Shown here: in pieces, positions 1 to 7,893 of the stretch
How the letters are laid out: the number at the start of each line of letters is the position of its first letter
How positions within the stretch are numbered: the first letter of the stretch is position 1
Assembly: GCF_002975275.1 (NCBI RefSeq)
Contig: NZ_PCOQ01000025.1
Span: forward strand, 27,682 to 91,681
Length of the DNA: 64,000 nt
Direction of reading: 5' to 3'
From: Achromobacter sp. MYb9
Lineage (GTDB): Bacteria; Pseudomonadota; Gammaproteobacteria; Burkholderiales; Burkholderiaceae_B
Position numbers and translations under genes: made by a program
Notes under the pieces: model-generated
Databases searched by the model: none
The model's input: the letters and a program-made list of their open reading frames with translations, nothing else
Told to the model about the DNA's origin: nothing

Positions 1-75
1 GTCAATCGTGTCGGAAGTGGGCAAGGTGCGGCTCCTGGATGAAGATAAAGGGTGGCGGGCTACGGCGCGGCCGCC

Positions 76-807
76 TCAGGCCGGCGGGCGGGCATCGGAC
101 GGAGGGCCGCCCCGCCCGATGTACAAATCGCTCATGTGCTGATTGGCCAGCAGGGCCTGCCCGGTGTCGGTCAGCACGATGCGGCCCGAATCCAGGATGT
201 AGCCCCGGTCGCTGAACGCCAGCGCCTGGCGCGCGCGCTGCTCCACCATCAGCACGGCCACGCCGATCTTCGGCAAGCGGCGCACCTCGGCGAACACCTG
301 TTCGGTCAGCGCCGGCGACAACGCGGCCGAGGGTTCGTCCAGCACCATCAGGCGCGGCGAAGACATCAGCGCCCTCGCGAACGCCAGTTGCTGTCGCTCG
401 CCGCCGGACAGATTTTCGGCATGCGTCTTGCGGCGTCCGGCCAGGGCTGGAAACAGGTCGAACATGTCGCGGATGCGCTGATCGCGGGCCTGCACGTGTT
501 CGACCACCTGCAGGTTTTCCAGCACGGTCAGGGCGCCGAACACGTTGCGAACCTGGGGCACATAAGAGATGCCGATGCGCACGCGTTCCTCGACGGGCAG
601 CGCCAGCAAGTCCCGGCCGTCGAACGCCATCGCGCCCGCGATGCGCGGCAACAGCCCCATCACCGCCTTGACCAGCGTGGACTTGCCCGCGCCGTTGGTG
701 CCAGCGATCGTGACGATCTCGTTGGCCGCCACGGTCATGTCGATCCCGCTGACGATGTCCACCTCGGCATAGCCGCCGGACAATCCCTGCATGACGAGCA
801 GACTCAT
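76..807 (-). CDS. livF: Branched-chain amino acid-type ABC transporter ATP-binding protein (LivF-like)
   Basis: This 243-residue ATPase would power import by a LivHMGF-type ABC transporter at the inner membrane. Walker A (GTNGAGKS) is at residues 36-43, the Q-loop Gln at 85, the LSGGE signature at 133-137 and Walker B (LMVLDEP) at 153-159. The length is normal for LivF. Its ATG overlaps the stop of livG by four bases, so the two are translationally coupled. It is the most distal gene seen in the minus-strand operon that starts near 7704. The fold and role are secure. The substrate is not: Liv-type systems also carry aromatic acids, amides and urea, and the neighbouring catabolic genes suggest something other than leucine. 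Confidence 0.93.
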   Translation of the reverse strand: MSLLVMQGLSGGYAEVDIVSGIDMTVAANEIVTIAGTNGAGKSTLVKAVMGLLPRIAGAMAFDGRDLLALPVEERVRIGISYVPQVRNVFGALTVLENLQVVEHVQARDQRIRDMFDLFPALAGRRKTHAENLSGGERQQLAFARALMSSPRLMVLDEPSAALSPALTEQVFAEVRRLPKIGVAVLMVEQRARQALAFSDRGYILDSGRIVLTDTGQALLANQHMSDLYIGRGGPPSDARPPA

Positions 808-1565
808 ATCACCCCTCCCATGTAGGCTTCGCGCACGCGCTCGTTGGCCAGCACGCTATCGGGCGCGCCCTCTGCGATGACGCGCCCCCGATCCATCACG
901 TACATGCGGGGCACGATCCGCGCCAATTCGTCCAGGTTGTGTTCGATGATCGCCACCGTCAGGCCACGCTGGTTCAATTCCACGATGCGCGCGGACAGCT
1001 CCTCGATCAGCACCGGGTTGACGCCCGCAAACGGCTCGTCCAGCAAGATGCAGCGTGGCTCCAGCATCAGCAGCCGGCCCAATTCCAAGAGCTTCTTCTG
1101 GCCGCCCGACAGCTTGCCGGCCGGCTCGTCCGCCACCCGCGACAGGTTCAGGAACGCCAGCAGTTCATGCACGCGTTCGGCATGGCGCGCCTCTTCGCGG
1201 GCCACCTCGCGGCGCGCGAAGACCAGTGCCATCAGCTTTTCGCCGCGCTGGTCGGGGGCCGCCGCCATCATGTTGTCAAAGACCGTCAACTGACTGAATT
1301 CGCGCGGCACCTGGAACGTGCGCGCCAACCCGCGTCGCACGCGTTGATGCACGGCTACGCCGGTGATGTCCTCGTCCGCGAACCGCACGCACCCCGTGGT
1401 GGGCGGAATGTAGCCCGTGACCACCGAAAACAGCGTGCTCTTGCCCGCGCCATTGGTGCCGATCACCCCGACCAGTTCGCCTTTGCGCACTTCGAGCGTG
1501 ACGTCGTCCAGCGCCTTGAAGCCGCCGAAGCTGGCGCTCAGCCCGGTGATGGAAAGCAGCGTCAT
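804..1565 (-). CDS. livG: Branched-chain amino acid-type ABC transporter ATP-binding protein (LivG-like)
   Basis: Second ATPase of the transporter, 253 residues. Walker A (GTNGAGKS) is at 36-43. LSGGQ precedes Walker B (CILLDEP), and the H-loop lies in IIEHNLDEL, which is typical of LivG. The frame stays open upstream, but the ATG at 1565 overlaps the livM stop by four bases and gives the usual LivG N-terminus (MTLLSITGL), so I chose it. LivG and LivF normally form the heterodimeric ATPase under LivH and LivM. All four genes are coupled here by 1-4 base junctions, which supports one mRNA and one complex. Confidence 0.93.
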   Translation of the reverse strand: MTLLSITGLSASFGGFKALDDVTLEVRKGELVGVIGTNGAGKSTLFSVVTGYIPPTTGCVRFADEDITGVAVHQRVRRGLARTFQVPREFSQLTVFDNMMAAAPDQRGEKLMALVFARREVAREEARHAERVHELLAFLNLSRVADEPAGKLSGGQKKLLELGRLLMLEPRCILLDEPFAGVNPVLIEELSARIVELNQRGLTVAIIEHNLDELARIVPRMYVMDRGRVIAEGAPDSVLANERVREAYMGGVI

Positions 1566-2464
1566 GCCTTTCTCCTGCGTGTGGAGGTATTGCCGAACAG
1601 GCCCTGCGGCCGATACAGCACCACGCAGATAAGCGCGATGCCGATGATGCCGATCCGTACACTGGCCATCTGGACTTCCGAGATGCCCCCCACGAAGTCC
1701 CGCACGAAGCGCGATCCCTCCAGGAATCCGACCAGCAGCACCGTTCCGGCCACGACGCCGCTCAAGCGCCCCACGCCGCCCAGGATGATGGCAATCCATA
1801 TGTAGAACGTGATTAGCGGCACGAACTGCTCGGGGCTGATGAAGGTCAGGTAGTGCGCCTGGAACGCGCCGGCCAGCCCGGCCAGCCCCGCGCCCAGCAT
1901 CAGCGACCGCGTCTTGAACTTGGCTGGGTCCTTGCCCAGGGCGCGAACGGCAACCTCGTTGTCGCGCACCGCTTCGATGACGCGTCCGAAGGGACTGCGG
2001 ATCACCAGATGGATCAGCAGCAACGCGCCCGCGTTCACGGCCAACAACAGCACCATGATCCACAGGTCCACGGTTTGCGGCGACGCCCAGCCGGCGAACA
2101 GGCGCGGGATGCCAGGCAGGCCGTGCATGCCGCGCGTCAGCCATTCCTCGGTCTGCAAGACCATGCGCACGGATTCCGAAAACCCCAAGGTCACGATGGC
2201 CAGGTAGTCGCTGCCCAGCCGCAACGCGATCATGCCCAGCGGATAGGCCGCCAGGGCCGCGAACGCGGCCGCCGCCGCCATGGACACCGGCACCGGCACG
2301 CCCTTCAGCGACAGCAGCGCCGACGTATACGCGCCGATCGCGAAGAAGCCGACGTGGCCGAAATTAATCAAGCCGGTGAACCCGTAGTGCAGCGACAGGC
2401 CGAAGGCCAGCAGCATGTAGATCAGGATCCCGATGGCGATTGCAATCAGATAGGCTTCCATCAT
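1562..2464 (-). CDS. livM: Branched-chain amino acid-type ABC transporter permease (LivM-like)
   Basis: Inner-membrane permease of 300 residues with about eight hydrophobic segments. The LivM/LivH landmark NFGHVGFFAIGAY lies near residues 33-45 and a GGVGRLSG motif near the C-terminal third is the likely coupling region. I start it at the first of two tandem ATG codons (2464), one base after the livH stop. A start farther upstream would add residues inside livH. It lacks the extra N-terminal domain of Escherichia coli LivM, as is common for betaproteobacterial catabolic Liv systems. It should pair with LivH to form the channel. Confidence 0.92.
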   Translation of the reverse strand: MMEAYLIAIAIGILIYMLLAFGLSLHYGFTGLINFGHVGFFAIGAYTSALLSLKGVPVPVSMAAAAAFAALAAYPLGMIALRLGSDYLAIVTLGFSESVRMVLQTEEWLTRGMHGLPGIPRLFAGWASPQTVDLWIMVLLLAVNAGALLLIHLVIRSPFGRVIEAVRDNEVAVRALGKDPAKFKTRSLMLGAGLAGLAGAFQAHYLTFISPEQFVPLITFYIWIAIILGGVGRLSGVVAGTVLLVGFLEGSRFVRDFVGGISEVQMASVRIGIIGIALICVVLYRPQGLFGNTSTRRRKA

Positions 2465-2465
2465 G

Positions 2466-3341
2466 TCACCTCGCCGCCATCGGCCGGCCAAAAATACCCT
2501 GGGGACGCAGCAGCAGCACGCATAGCAGCACCGCGAATGCGAAGACGATCTTGTAGGCCGGCCCCACCACCAGACTGGCGACTTCCTGGGCAATGCTGAA
2601 CACCATGATCCCGACAATGGCGCCCACCGGATTGCCGATCCCGCCCAGGATCACCGCCGCGAACATGGGCATCAGCAATTCCCAGCCCAGCTCGGGAATC
2701 ACCACCGCTTTCACGCCCAGCAGCACGCCGCCCAGGCCGCAATAGGCCCCGGTGATGCTCCACAGCGTGACCATCACGCGTCGCCCGCGGATGCCGCTGG
2801 CCGCCGCCAGCTCGGGGTTGTCGGCCACGGCCCGCATGCGGCGCCCGGTCGGCGTCATGTGCATCAGGGCGAAGACCAGCGCCAGCGCCGCCACTGCGAT
2901 GCCCACGATGGCGACGTCGGCGGGCAGGATCCGCACACCGCCGAAGTTCCAGGCCCGGGTCAGGGGAAGGTCAAAGGTGTATTGGTCTTGCCCGGCAAAG
3001 AAGGTGATCGTGCTGCGCAAGGCGAACGCGACGCCGATCGAAGCGATCAGCCGGGACACGTTGGAACGGGACTCCAGCGGCCGGAACACCCAGGCATAGA
3101 AGAACAGGCTGACGGCGGTGGTCGCCGCGACAGCGGCCAGGCCGCCCGCCAGCATGGACCCGCCGGCCAACGCCTGGGTGAACACGGCCGCATAGGCCCC
3201 CAGCGTCATGTAGTCGCCGCTGGCGGCGTTGGGAAAGCGGGCAATGCCGAACACCAGCGTAATCGCCAGTGCCGGCAATGCCAGCAGCATCCCGATCACA
3301 ACGCCGTTGATCCCGGCGTTGATGACGGTGATTGCATCCAT
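2466..3341 (-). CDS. livH: Branched-chain amino acid-type ABC transporter permease (LivH-like)
   Basis: Permease subunit of 291 residues, hydrophobic throughout, with the LivH pattern FPNAASGDYMTLGAY near residues 36-50 and GGIGNPVGAIVG in the C-terminal third. An AGGGG-type ribosome site sits about nine bases before the ATG. It follows the binding-protein gene by 24 bases and precedes livM by one base. LivH/LivM permeases form the heterodimeric pore for amino acids or small carboxylic acids. The specificity cannot be read from the permease. Confidence 0.92.
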   Translation of the reverse strand: MDAITVINAGINGVVIGMLLALPALAITLVFGIARFPNAASGDYMTLGAYAAVFTQALAGGSMLAGGLAAVAATTAVSLFFYAWVFRPLESRSNVSRLIASIGVAFALRSTITFFAGQDQYTFDLPLTRAWNFGGVRILPADVAIVGIAVAALALVFALMHMTPTGRRMRAVADNPELAAASGIRGRRVMVTLWSITGAYCGLGGVLLGVKAVVIPELGWELLMPMFAAVILGGIGNPVGAIVGIMVFSIAQEVASLVVGPAYKIVFAFAVLLCVLLLRPQGIFGRPMAAR

Positions 3342-3365
3342 CTTATATTCCCCTTGGAATGGCCG

Positions 3366-4607
3366 TCAGACCTTGCCGGCGATGACTTCGTTAAGCACCA
3401 GCTTGCCGTCGCGGATGTCGAACACGCCGAAATCGGGCACGGTCTCGCCCTGCTTGCCGAAGTCCAGCCGCGAAGAGGCGCCGTCGTAGTCCACCGGTTT
3501 ACCGGCGCGCAACAACGCCTGCCCCTGGGCAAAGCCGCTGACTTTCTCGCCGCCGCCCGCCCCCGTCACCGTGCGGATCTTGCCGTTGATGGCCGCCACA
3601 TCCGCACGCGCGCCCGCCGCCTCGATGGCCAGCGCCAGCGTGATCACCATGTCGTAGGACTGCGACGCAAAAATATCCGGCTCGCGCTTCGTGCGCTTGC
3701 GGAATTCGGCTGCGAAACGTTTGTACGCCTGATGCTCGTGCGCCGCCACGTTCGAGATCGAGATGATGCCTTCCGTTGCCTCTTTGCCCAGCGCCTTGAC
3801 CAGGTCTTCATTGGCGGTCCAGCCCGGCATGATGAACTTGCAGTCCTGGCCGGTCTGGAACCATTCCTTCAGGATGATGGTGGCATCGGGCCGGTACGCA
3901 CTAAGCGAAATCACATCGGGTTTGGACGCCAGCACCTTGTTCAGTTCGGTGCGGTACGTGGTCTGGTTGGGCTCGTAGACCGTGAACGCACTGACGTCCC
4001 CGCCCTTCTCCCGCCACGCATCGCGGAAATAGTTGGCCTGCCCGACAAAGGTGGAATTGTTGAACGCCATCACCGCCGGCCGCTTGAAGCCGCGCTGGCG
4101 CGCCACTTCGGCGAAGGCGCGGCCAAACACGGCATTGGACGCCTGGAACATCCACGCCAGCCCCTGCTTGTTCTCGGTCAGCATCTCGGGCGCGCCGCAG
4201 GTGTTCATGGTGATGAGCCCCGCCGCGTTCGTGATCGGCATGGCGGCCAGCCCCACCGACGATGGCCAGATGCCCACCACCGCTTCGGCCTTGTTGATCT
4301 CGATGAGCTTCTTCACCGCCAGTACGGCGGCATCGGGTTTGGTCTGGTCGTCTTCGGCGTACAGCTGAATCTGCCGGCCCGCCGCGCCGCCCGCGGCGTT
4401 CACTTCCGCAATGGCGATCTTGATGGCCTCCAGCATGGCGGGGCCATACGGCCCGCCGACGCCAGTGATGGAGTTAAGCGCCCCCAACCGGAAAGGCGGG
4501 GCCGCCTGGGCCTGTGCCCAGGCCAGGCCGGGCACCGCGCCTGCCGCCGCCAGTGCGGCGCTGGCGGCGAGGAAATCGCGTCGGGAAAGATGAGTAGGCT
4601 GCGTCAT
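3366..4607 (-). CDS. Periplasmic substrate-binding protein of the Liv-type transporter
   Basis: Type I periplasmic binding protein (Leu/Ile/Val-binding, Peripla_BP_6 family), 413 residues. The N-terminus has a twin-arginine-like signal (SRRDFLAAS, then a hydrophobic stretch ending in LAWAQA), so export through Tat in folded form is plausible. The mature part starts with FRLGALNSITG, the usual first strand. I use the ATG at 4607, which has AAGGA about seven bases upstream; a longer start at 4631 would push the twin arginines deep into the protein. It is separated from the CoA-transferase gene by 119 bases holding a stable hairpin, an arrangement that often raises the yield of a binding protein. 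Its ligand probably feeds the enzymes encoded upstream. Confidence 0.9.
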   Translation of the reverse strand: MTQPTHLSRRDFLAASAALAAAGAVPGLAWAQAQAAPPFRLGALNSITGVGGPYGPAMLEAIKIAIAEVNAAGGAAGRQIQLYAEDDQTKPDAAVLAVKKLIEINKAEAVVGIWPSSVGLAAMPITNAAGLITMNTCGAPEMLTENKQGLAWMFQASNAVFGRAFAEVARQRGFKRPAVMAFNNSTFVGQANYFRDAWREKGGDVSAFTVYEPNQTTYRTELNKVLASKPDVISLSAYRPDATIILKEWFQTGQDCKFIMPGWTANEDLVKALGKEATEGIISISNVAAHEHQAYKRFAAEFRKRTKREPDIFASQSYDMVITLALAIEAAGARADVAAINGKIRTVTGAGGGEKVSGFAQGQALLRAGKPVDYDGASSRLDFGKQGETVPDFGVFDIRDGKLVLNEVIAGKV

Positions 4608-4653
4608 GAAGGTTCCTTGCGGCGTGAACATCGTTGTTCAACTTCGAATAGCC

Positions 4654-4674
4654 GCCGGCGTAGGCCACGCCGGC
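4654..4674 (-). other. Intercistronic hairpin between CoA-transferase and binding-protein genes
   Basis: GCCGGCGT (4654-4661) and ACGCCGGC (4667-4674) form a perfect 8-base-pair stem with a 5-base loop. It lies in the only sizeable gap of the operon, just before the periplasmic binding-protein gene. There is no T-run, so an mRNA-stability or processing element fits better than a terminator. Function is inferred from position only. Confidence 0.45.
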
Positions 4675-4726
4675 GTCCCCTGTAGCTTGGATGCGACTTC
4701 GGTACTGCCTGCTGCGGATGCCGGGA

Positions 4727-5926
4727 CTACGCGATCACCCCCCGCGCGCGCATGCCCGCGATCCTGTCTTCGGACACGCCAAAGCGCTTCAGCACGTCGT
4801 CGGTGTGCTGGCCCATCAGCGGCGCCGCGGTGCGCAGCGCGCCCGGCGTCCGCGAGAATTTGGTGGGGATGCCAAGGGTCTTCATCACCCCCAGCGTGGG
4901 GTGGTCCAGTTCCTGCACCATGCCGCGCGCCAGATAGTGCGGGTCTTGCATTGCCTGGCCGAAATCGTTGATGGGCCCGCAAGGCACCGAGGCCCGTTCG
5001 CAGCGCGCGATCCATTCCGCGGCGTCGGCACGGGCGAACTCGGCCTCAAGAATGGGTTCCAGTTCGGCGATATTCGCCAGCCGGTCGGAGTTGGTGACGA
5101 AACGCGGGTCGGCGATCAGTTCGGGGCGCTCCAGCACATCGGCGCACAGGCGTTCCCAGGTGCGCTGGTTGGCGGCGCCGATCATGATGAACCCCATGCG
5201 CGTGCCGAACGCCTGGTACGGCGCGGACACCCGGTGGCGGCTGCCCGTGCCTTCTGGCACGGTGCCGTCGGCAAAGTAGGCGGCGGCCTCCCACACGAAC
5301 CATGGCAAGCCGCATTCGGCCAGCGCGATATCGATGTGCTGGCCTTCGCCCGTCTTCATCTGGTGGATGCAGGCGGCCAGGATGGCATAAACCGCCGTCA
5401 GCCCCGCGCCCACGTCATAGATGGCGATGCCGGACTTCAACGGCCGTCCGCCCGGTTCGCCCGTCATGCTCATGATGCCGCTCATGCCTTGCGCCACCAG
5501 GTCGAAGCCGCCCTTGCCCGCATACGGCCCGGACTGGCCATAGCCGGAAATCGAGCAATACACCAGGCGCGGATTGATCCGCGAAAGCGTCTCGTAGTCC
5601 ACCCCCAAAGACCGGGTCACGCCCACGCGGTAGTTCTCGACCACCACGTCGGCCCAGCGCGCCAGTTCATACAGCACCTCACGCGCCTCGGGGTCTTTCA
5701 AATTCAGCGCGATGCCCTGCTTGTTGCGGTTGATCTGTGCGAAGCAGGTGGACTCCCCGTTCACATAGGGGCCCATCTCGCGGGAATCGTCGCCCGTGCC
5801 GGTCTTCTCGACCTTGATGACCTCGGCGCCCAGGTCGGCCAGCACCATCGTGCAATACGGGCCGGCCATGATCTGGGACAGATCCAGGATCTTGATGCCG
5901 GCCAGGGGGGATGCAGCGTGAGTCAT
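4727..5926 (-). CDS. CaiB/BaiF family CoA-transferase (class III)
   Basis: Family III CoA-transferase of 399 residues, close to the usual length. The N-terminal Rossmann-type region shows LDLSQIMAGP (14-23), LADLGAEVIKVE (29-40) and NRNKQGIALNLK (66-77). The probable catalytic Asp is residue 142 in GFDLVAQG. Such enzymes move CoA between carboxylic acids through aspartyl-CoA thioesters. Here it would activate the imported acid or an intermediate. It lies 27 bases after the crotonase-like gene. The acid cannot be named from sequence: formyl-CoA, succinyl-CoA or racemase-type relatives share these motifs. Confidence 0.88.
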   Translation of the reverse strand: MTHAASPLAGIKILDLSQIMAGPYCTMVLADLGAEVIKVEKTGTGDDSREMGPYVNGESTCFAQINRNKQGIALNLKDPEAREVLYELARWADVVVENYRVGVTRSLGVDYETLSRINPRLVYCSISGYGQSGPYAGKGGFDLVAQGMSGIMSMTGEPGGRPLKSGIAIYDVGAGLTAVYAILAACIHQMKTGEGQHIDIALAECGLPWFVWEAAAYFADGTVPEGTGSRHRVSAPYQAFGTRMGFIMIGAANQRTWERLCADVLERPELIADPRFVTNSDRLANIAELEPILEAEFARADAAEWIARCERASVPCGPINDFGQAMQDPHYLARGMVQELDHPTLGVMKTLGIPTKFSRTPGALRTAAPLMGQHTDDVLKRFGVSEDRIAGMRARGVIA

Positions 5927-5953
5927 GTCGGATCCGTCGGAGTCGGTGGCCGG

Positions 5954-6727
5954 TCAGCGGCCGGTGAAAACAGGAACTTGCTTGCTGGCGAACGCCATGC
6001 GTCCACGCCGATAATCCTCGGTGCCAAAGCAGGCATAGGCTTCGCGGCGCTCGGCCTCGGTCAGCGGGCGGCCTGCGCGCAACTGGCCGGCGAACCGCTT
6101 GTGCCAGCGATTCACCAGCGGCGCGGCGGCGGCGATGCGGCTCGCCGCGGCATAGGCCTGCTCGACGACGTGTTCGTCATCCACGACGCGGGTCAGCAGG
6201 CCTTTGGCCATGGCTTCGTCGGCGCCAAAGACGTGGCCTTCCAACAGAATCTCCAGCACGCGCGTGGCGCCGATGACCGCAATCAGGTCCGCCAGTTCCT
6301 GGTGGTCGACGGTCAGGCCGATGCGATTGACGGGGATGCCGAATCGGCTGCTCCGTCCGGCGATCCGGATGTCGCACAATGCGGCCAGCTCCAGCCCGCC
6401 CCCTACGCATACGCCTTCGATGCAGGCCAGCGTGGGATGGCGCAGATGCTTCAGCCGGTCCGTCATCGATAGCGTGAAGGCGGCATAGTCCGCCGCCTGC
6501 GCCGCGCCGTCGCGATCGTCGCCAAAACCCGCGATGTCGCTGCCGGCGCAAAAAGCGCCGCCCGCGCCGCGCAACACCACGCAGCGCACGGCATCATCCG
6601 CGTCCAGTTCGCCCATGACGCGGCCGAAATCCCGGTACATGTCCAACGTAAAGGCGTTGCGCTTGGCCGGACGGTTCATCAGCACGGTGGCCACGCCGTC
6701 CGGTTCACGGCTCAGGTCGATGCTCAT
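5954..6727 (-). CDS. Enoyl-CoA hydratase/isomerase family protein (crotonase fold)
   Basis: Crotonase-fold protein of 257 residues. The oxyanion-hole segments are clear: GGAFCAGSDIAGFG near residue 60 and VCVGGGLELAALCDIRIAG near 100-120. The first catalytic Glu of hydratases is kept in GGLELA. The second Glu, normally in a PE-type motif before a Gly-rich loop, appears replaced: the local sequence is GIPVNRIGLTVD. So it may be an isomerase, hydrolase or other crotonase rather than a true hydratase. The start overlaps the stop of the gene before it by four bases, so both belong to one operon with the CoA-transferase. Confidence 0.85.
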   Translation of the reverse strand: MSIDLSREPDGVATVLMNRPAKRNAFTLDMYRDFGRVMGELDADDAVRCVVLRGAGGAFCAGSDIAGFGDDRDGAAQAADYAAFTLSMTDRLKHLRHPTLACIEGVCVGGGLELAALCDIRIAGRSSRFGIPVNRIGLTVDHQELADLIAVIGATRVLEILLEGHVFGADEAMAKGLLTRVVDDEHVVEQAYAAASRIAAAAPLVNRWHKRFAGQLRAGRPLTEAERREAYACFGTEDYRRGRMAFASKQVPVFTGR

Positions 6728-7704
6728 GCCGCCTCCTCAAGCCGCAGCTCGGTGCCTTGCAGCACCACGCGGCCATCCAGGGCCAGCGTGGCGTCCGTGA
6801 CAATGGTGTCGTAATGCGCCGCCGCCTTGACCGTGCCGCCGATATAGGCGCTGGTGCCCAGCGCCAGCTGGATCGATCCGTAGACGGACTCGTCCGACAG
6901 CATGGTGCCGTCCAGCTCGCAGCGCGGATTCATGCCAACGCCCAGCTCGCCCAGGTTGTAGACCAGCGGGTCGTTGAAGCTGGCCAGCAGGTCGCGGAAC
7001 TGACGGGCCACTCCGCCGCCTTCGATAGCCACGGCCATCCCTTTCTCGATATGGATGCGAACCGGTTCGTCGCGGATCAGCGATACGCCGGGAATGCTGG
7101 CGTTCACCACGATCACCCCCTCGGCCGTCCCTTCCACCGGCGCCAGGCTGGACTCCAGGCAATACCCGGCCGAAATGTCTGTCGTATTGGCAAAGCCGTG
7201 CAGCGCCCGGCCCCGGCGGCCAGCGATGCTCATCGTGACGTCCGTGCCCAGCGCCGTCGTCACCCGGGCCGTGTCCGCCCGCGTCAGGGCGTCGGCCAGG
7301 CCTTCGATCTGTGGTCGCAACGCGTCAAAGTCGGCGTCCCAGCCTTCGGCCAGGAAGAAGTCGGCCTGATGCGATTCCGGCAGGACGATGACCCCCACGC
7401 CCGCACGGGTGGCCGCTTGGCGCGCATCCGTATGCGCGGCATTGGCGCGGGTCAGCGCGATCACCAGGTCCGCGGCCCGCATGGCCTGCGCGACCACGGG
7501 CGAGAACTGGCGGCCGTGGCGCGTCGAGCCGGCGATCTGCAACAGATTCAACCCCGCGCCCGCCTCGTCCACGGCAATGGCCAAGGGTTCGACATTGTGG
7601 TCGGTGTGCAGGTCGTACAGCACCAGCACTTCCATGCCGGGCCGGGCGGCGCCCAATTGGCTGACGACTTTGCGGGCGTTCTTCAGTTTCAACAAGGTAT
7701 GCAT
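6724..7704 (-). CDS. M29 aminopeptidase / NicX (2,5-dihydroxypyridine dioxygenase)-like metalloenzyme
   Basis: A 326-residue protein resembling the family that holds thermophilic M29 aminopeptidases and the iron dioxygenase NicX. Visible marks are the long N-terminal domain, GELGVGMNP in the C-terminal half and AHYDTIV with His297 and Asp299, which fit the metal-ligand His-x-Asp near the NicX C-terminus. The ATG at 7704 has AGGGGGA about seven bases upstream; a longer frame upstream lacks family similarity. It is the first gene of the operon. NicX opens a pyridine ring, but no nicD, nicE or nicF partners are nearby, so a ring-cleavage role is only a hypothesis. A peptidase-like role is the alternative. 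Confidence 0.7.
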   Translation of the reverse strand: MHTLLKLKNARKVVSQLGAARPGMEVLVLYDLHTDHNVEPLAIAVDEAGAGLNLLQIAGSTRHGRQFSPVVAQAMRAADLVIALTRANAAHTDARQAATRAGVGVIVLPESHQADFFLAEGWDADFDALRPQIEGLADALTRADTARVTTALGTDVTMSIAGRRGRALHGFANTTDISAGYCLESSLAPVEGTAEGVIVVNASIPGVSLIRDEPVRIHIEKGMAVAIEGGGVARQFRDLLASFNDPLVYNLGELGVGMNPRCELDGTMLSDESVYGSIQLALGTSAYIGGTVKAAAHYDTIVTDATLALDGRVVLQGTELRLEEAA

Positions 7705-7774
7705 GAAATCCCCCTTTATGCCGCTTGCGGCGTGCCGGCTACCGGCGGGCCATCGGCCACAACCCAGTGAACCC

Positions 7775-7804
7775 ACTATATTCTTGTGCGTTTTATTGTG
7801 TCAA
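7775..7804 (-). promoter_or_regulatory. Probable sigma-70 promoter of the transport/catabolic operon
   Basis: On the minus strand a perfect -35 TTGACA (7799-7804) is followed after 18 bases by TATAGT (7775-7780), five of six matches to TATAAT. Transcription would start near 7768, about 65 bases before the ATG at 7704. TTGTG half-sites at 7784-7788 and 7796-7800 (plus strand) overlap the promoter and match the arms of the nearby palindrome, so repression by the divergent GntR protein is likely. No start site has been mapped. Confidence 0.65.
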
Positions 7805-7829
7805 CGTTAATTTACAATTAAGTATTCTT

Positions 7830-7843
7830 GATTGTGCACAATC
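7830..7843. promoter_or_regulatory. Palindromic operator, probable GntR/FadR-family site
   Basis: GATTGTGCACAATC is a perfect 14-base palindrome between the divergent GntR gene and the operon promoter. The FadR/FCD branch of GntR regulators usually binds short palindromes with GT and AC half-sites, which this fits (TTGTGCACAA core). It lies 26 bases beyond the -35 of the operon and 50 bases before the GntR start codon. It could serve both autoregulation and operon control. Confidence 0.6.
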
Positions 7844-7893
7844 TTGAGTTCAAAATAATGCTATGCTTGCCGCGACTCAATCCAGGTGCTTTC

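Noticed and set aside
1..24. A TTG at 22-24 (minus strand) with AGGAG upstream could start another gene running off the left edge.
   Set aside because: Only eight codons are visible and no family can be recognised. It may be the next gene of the operon, but there is not enough to call it.
2859..6472. Long open frames on the plus strand opposite the transporter, CoA-transferase and crotonase genes.
   Set aside because: They are antisense shadows caused by high GC third positions: His/Gln/Arg-rich products without domains, while the minus strand holds clear families.
6724..7704. Naming the first operon gene nicX.
   Set aside because: The His-x-Asp motif fits NicX, but M29 peptidases share the fold and no other nicotinate genes are close, so no symbol was given.
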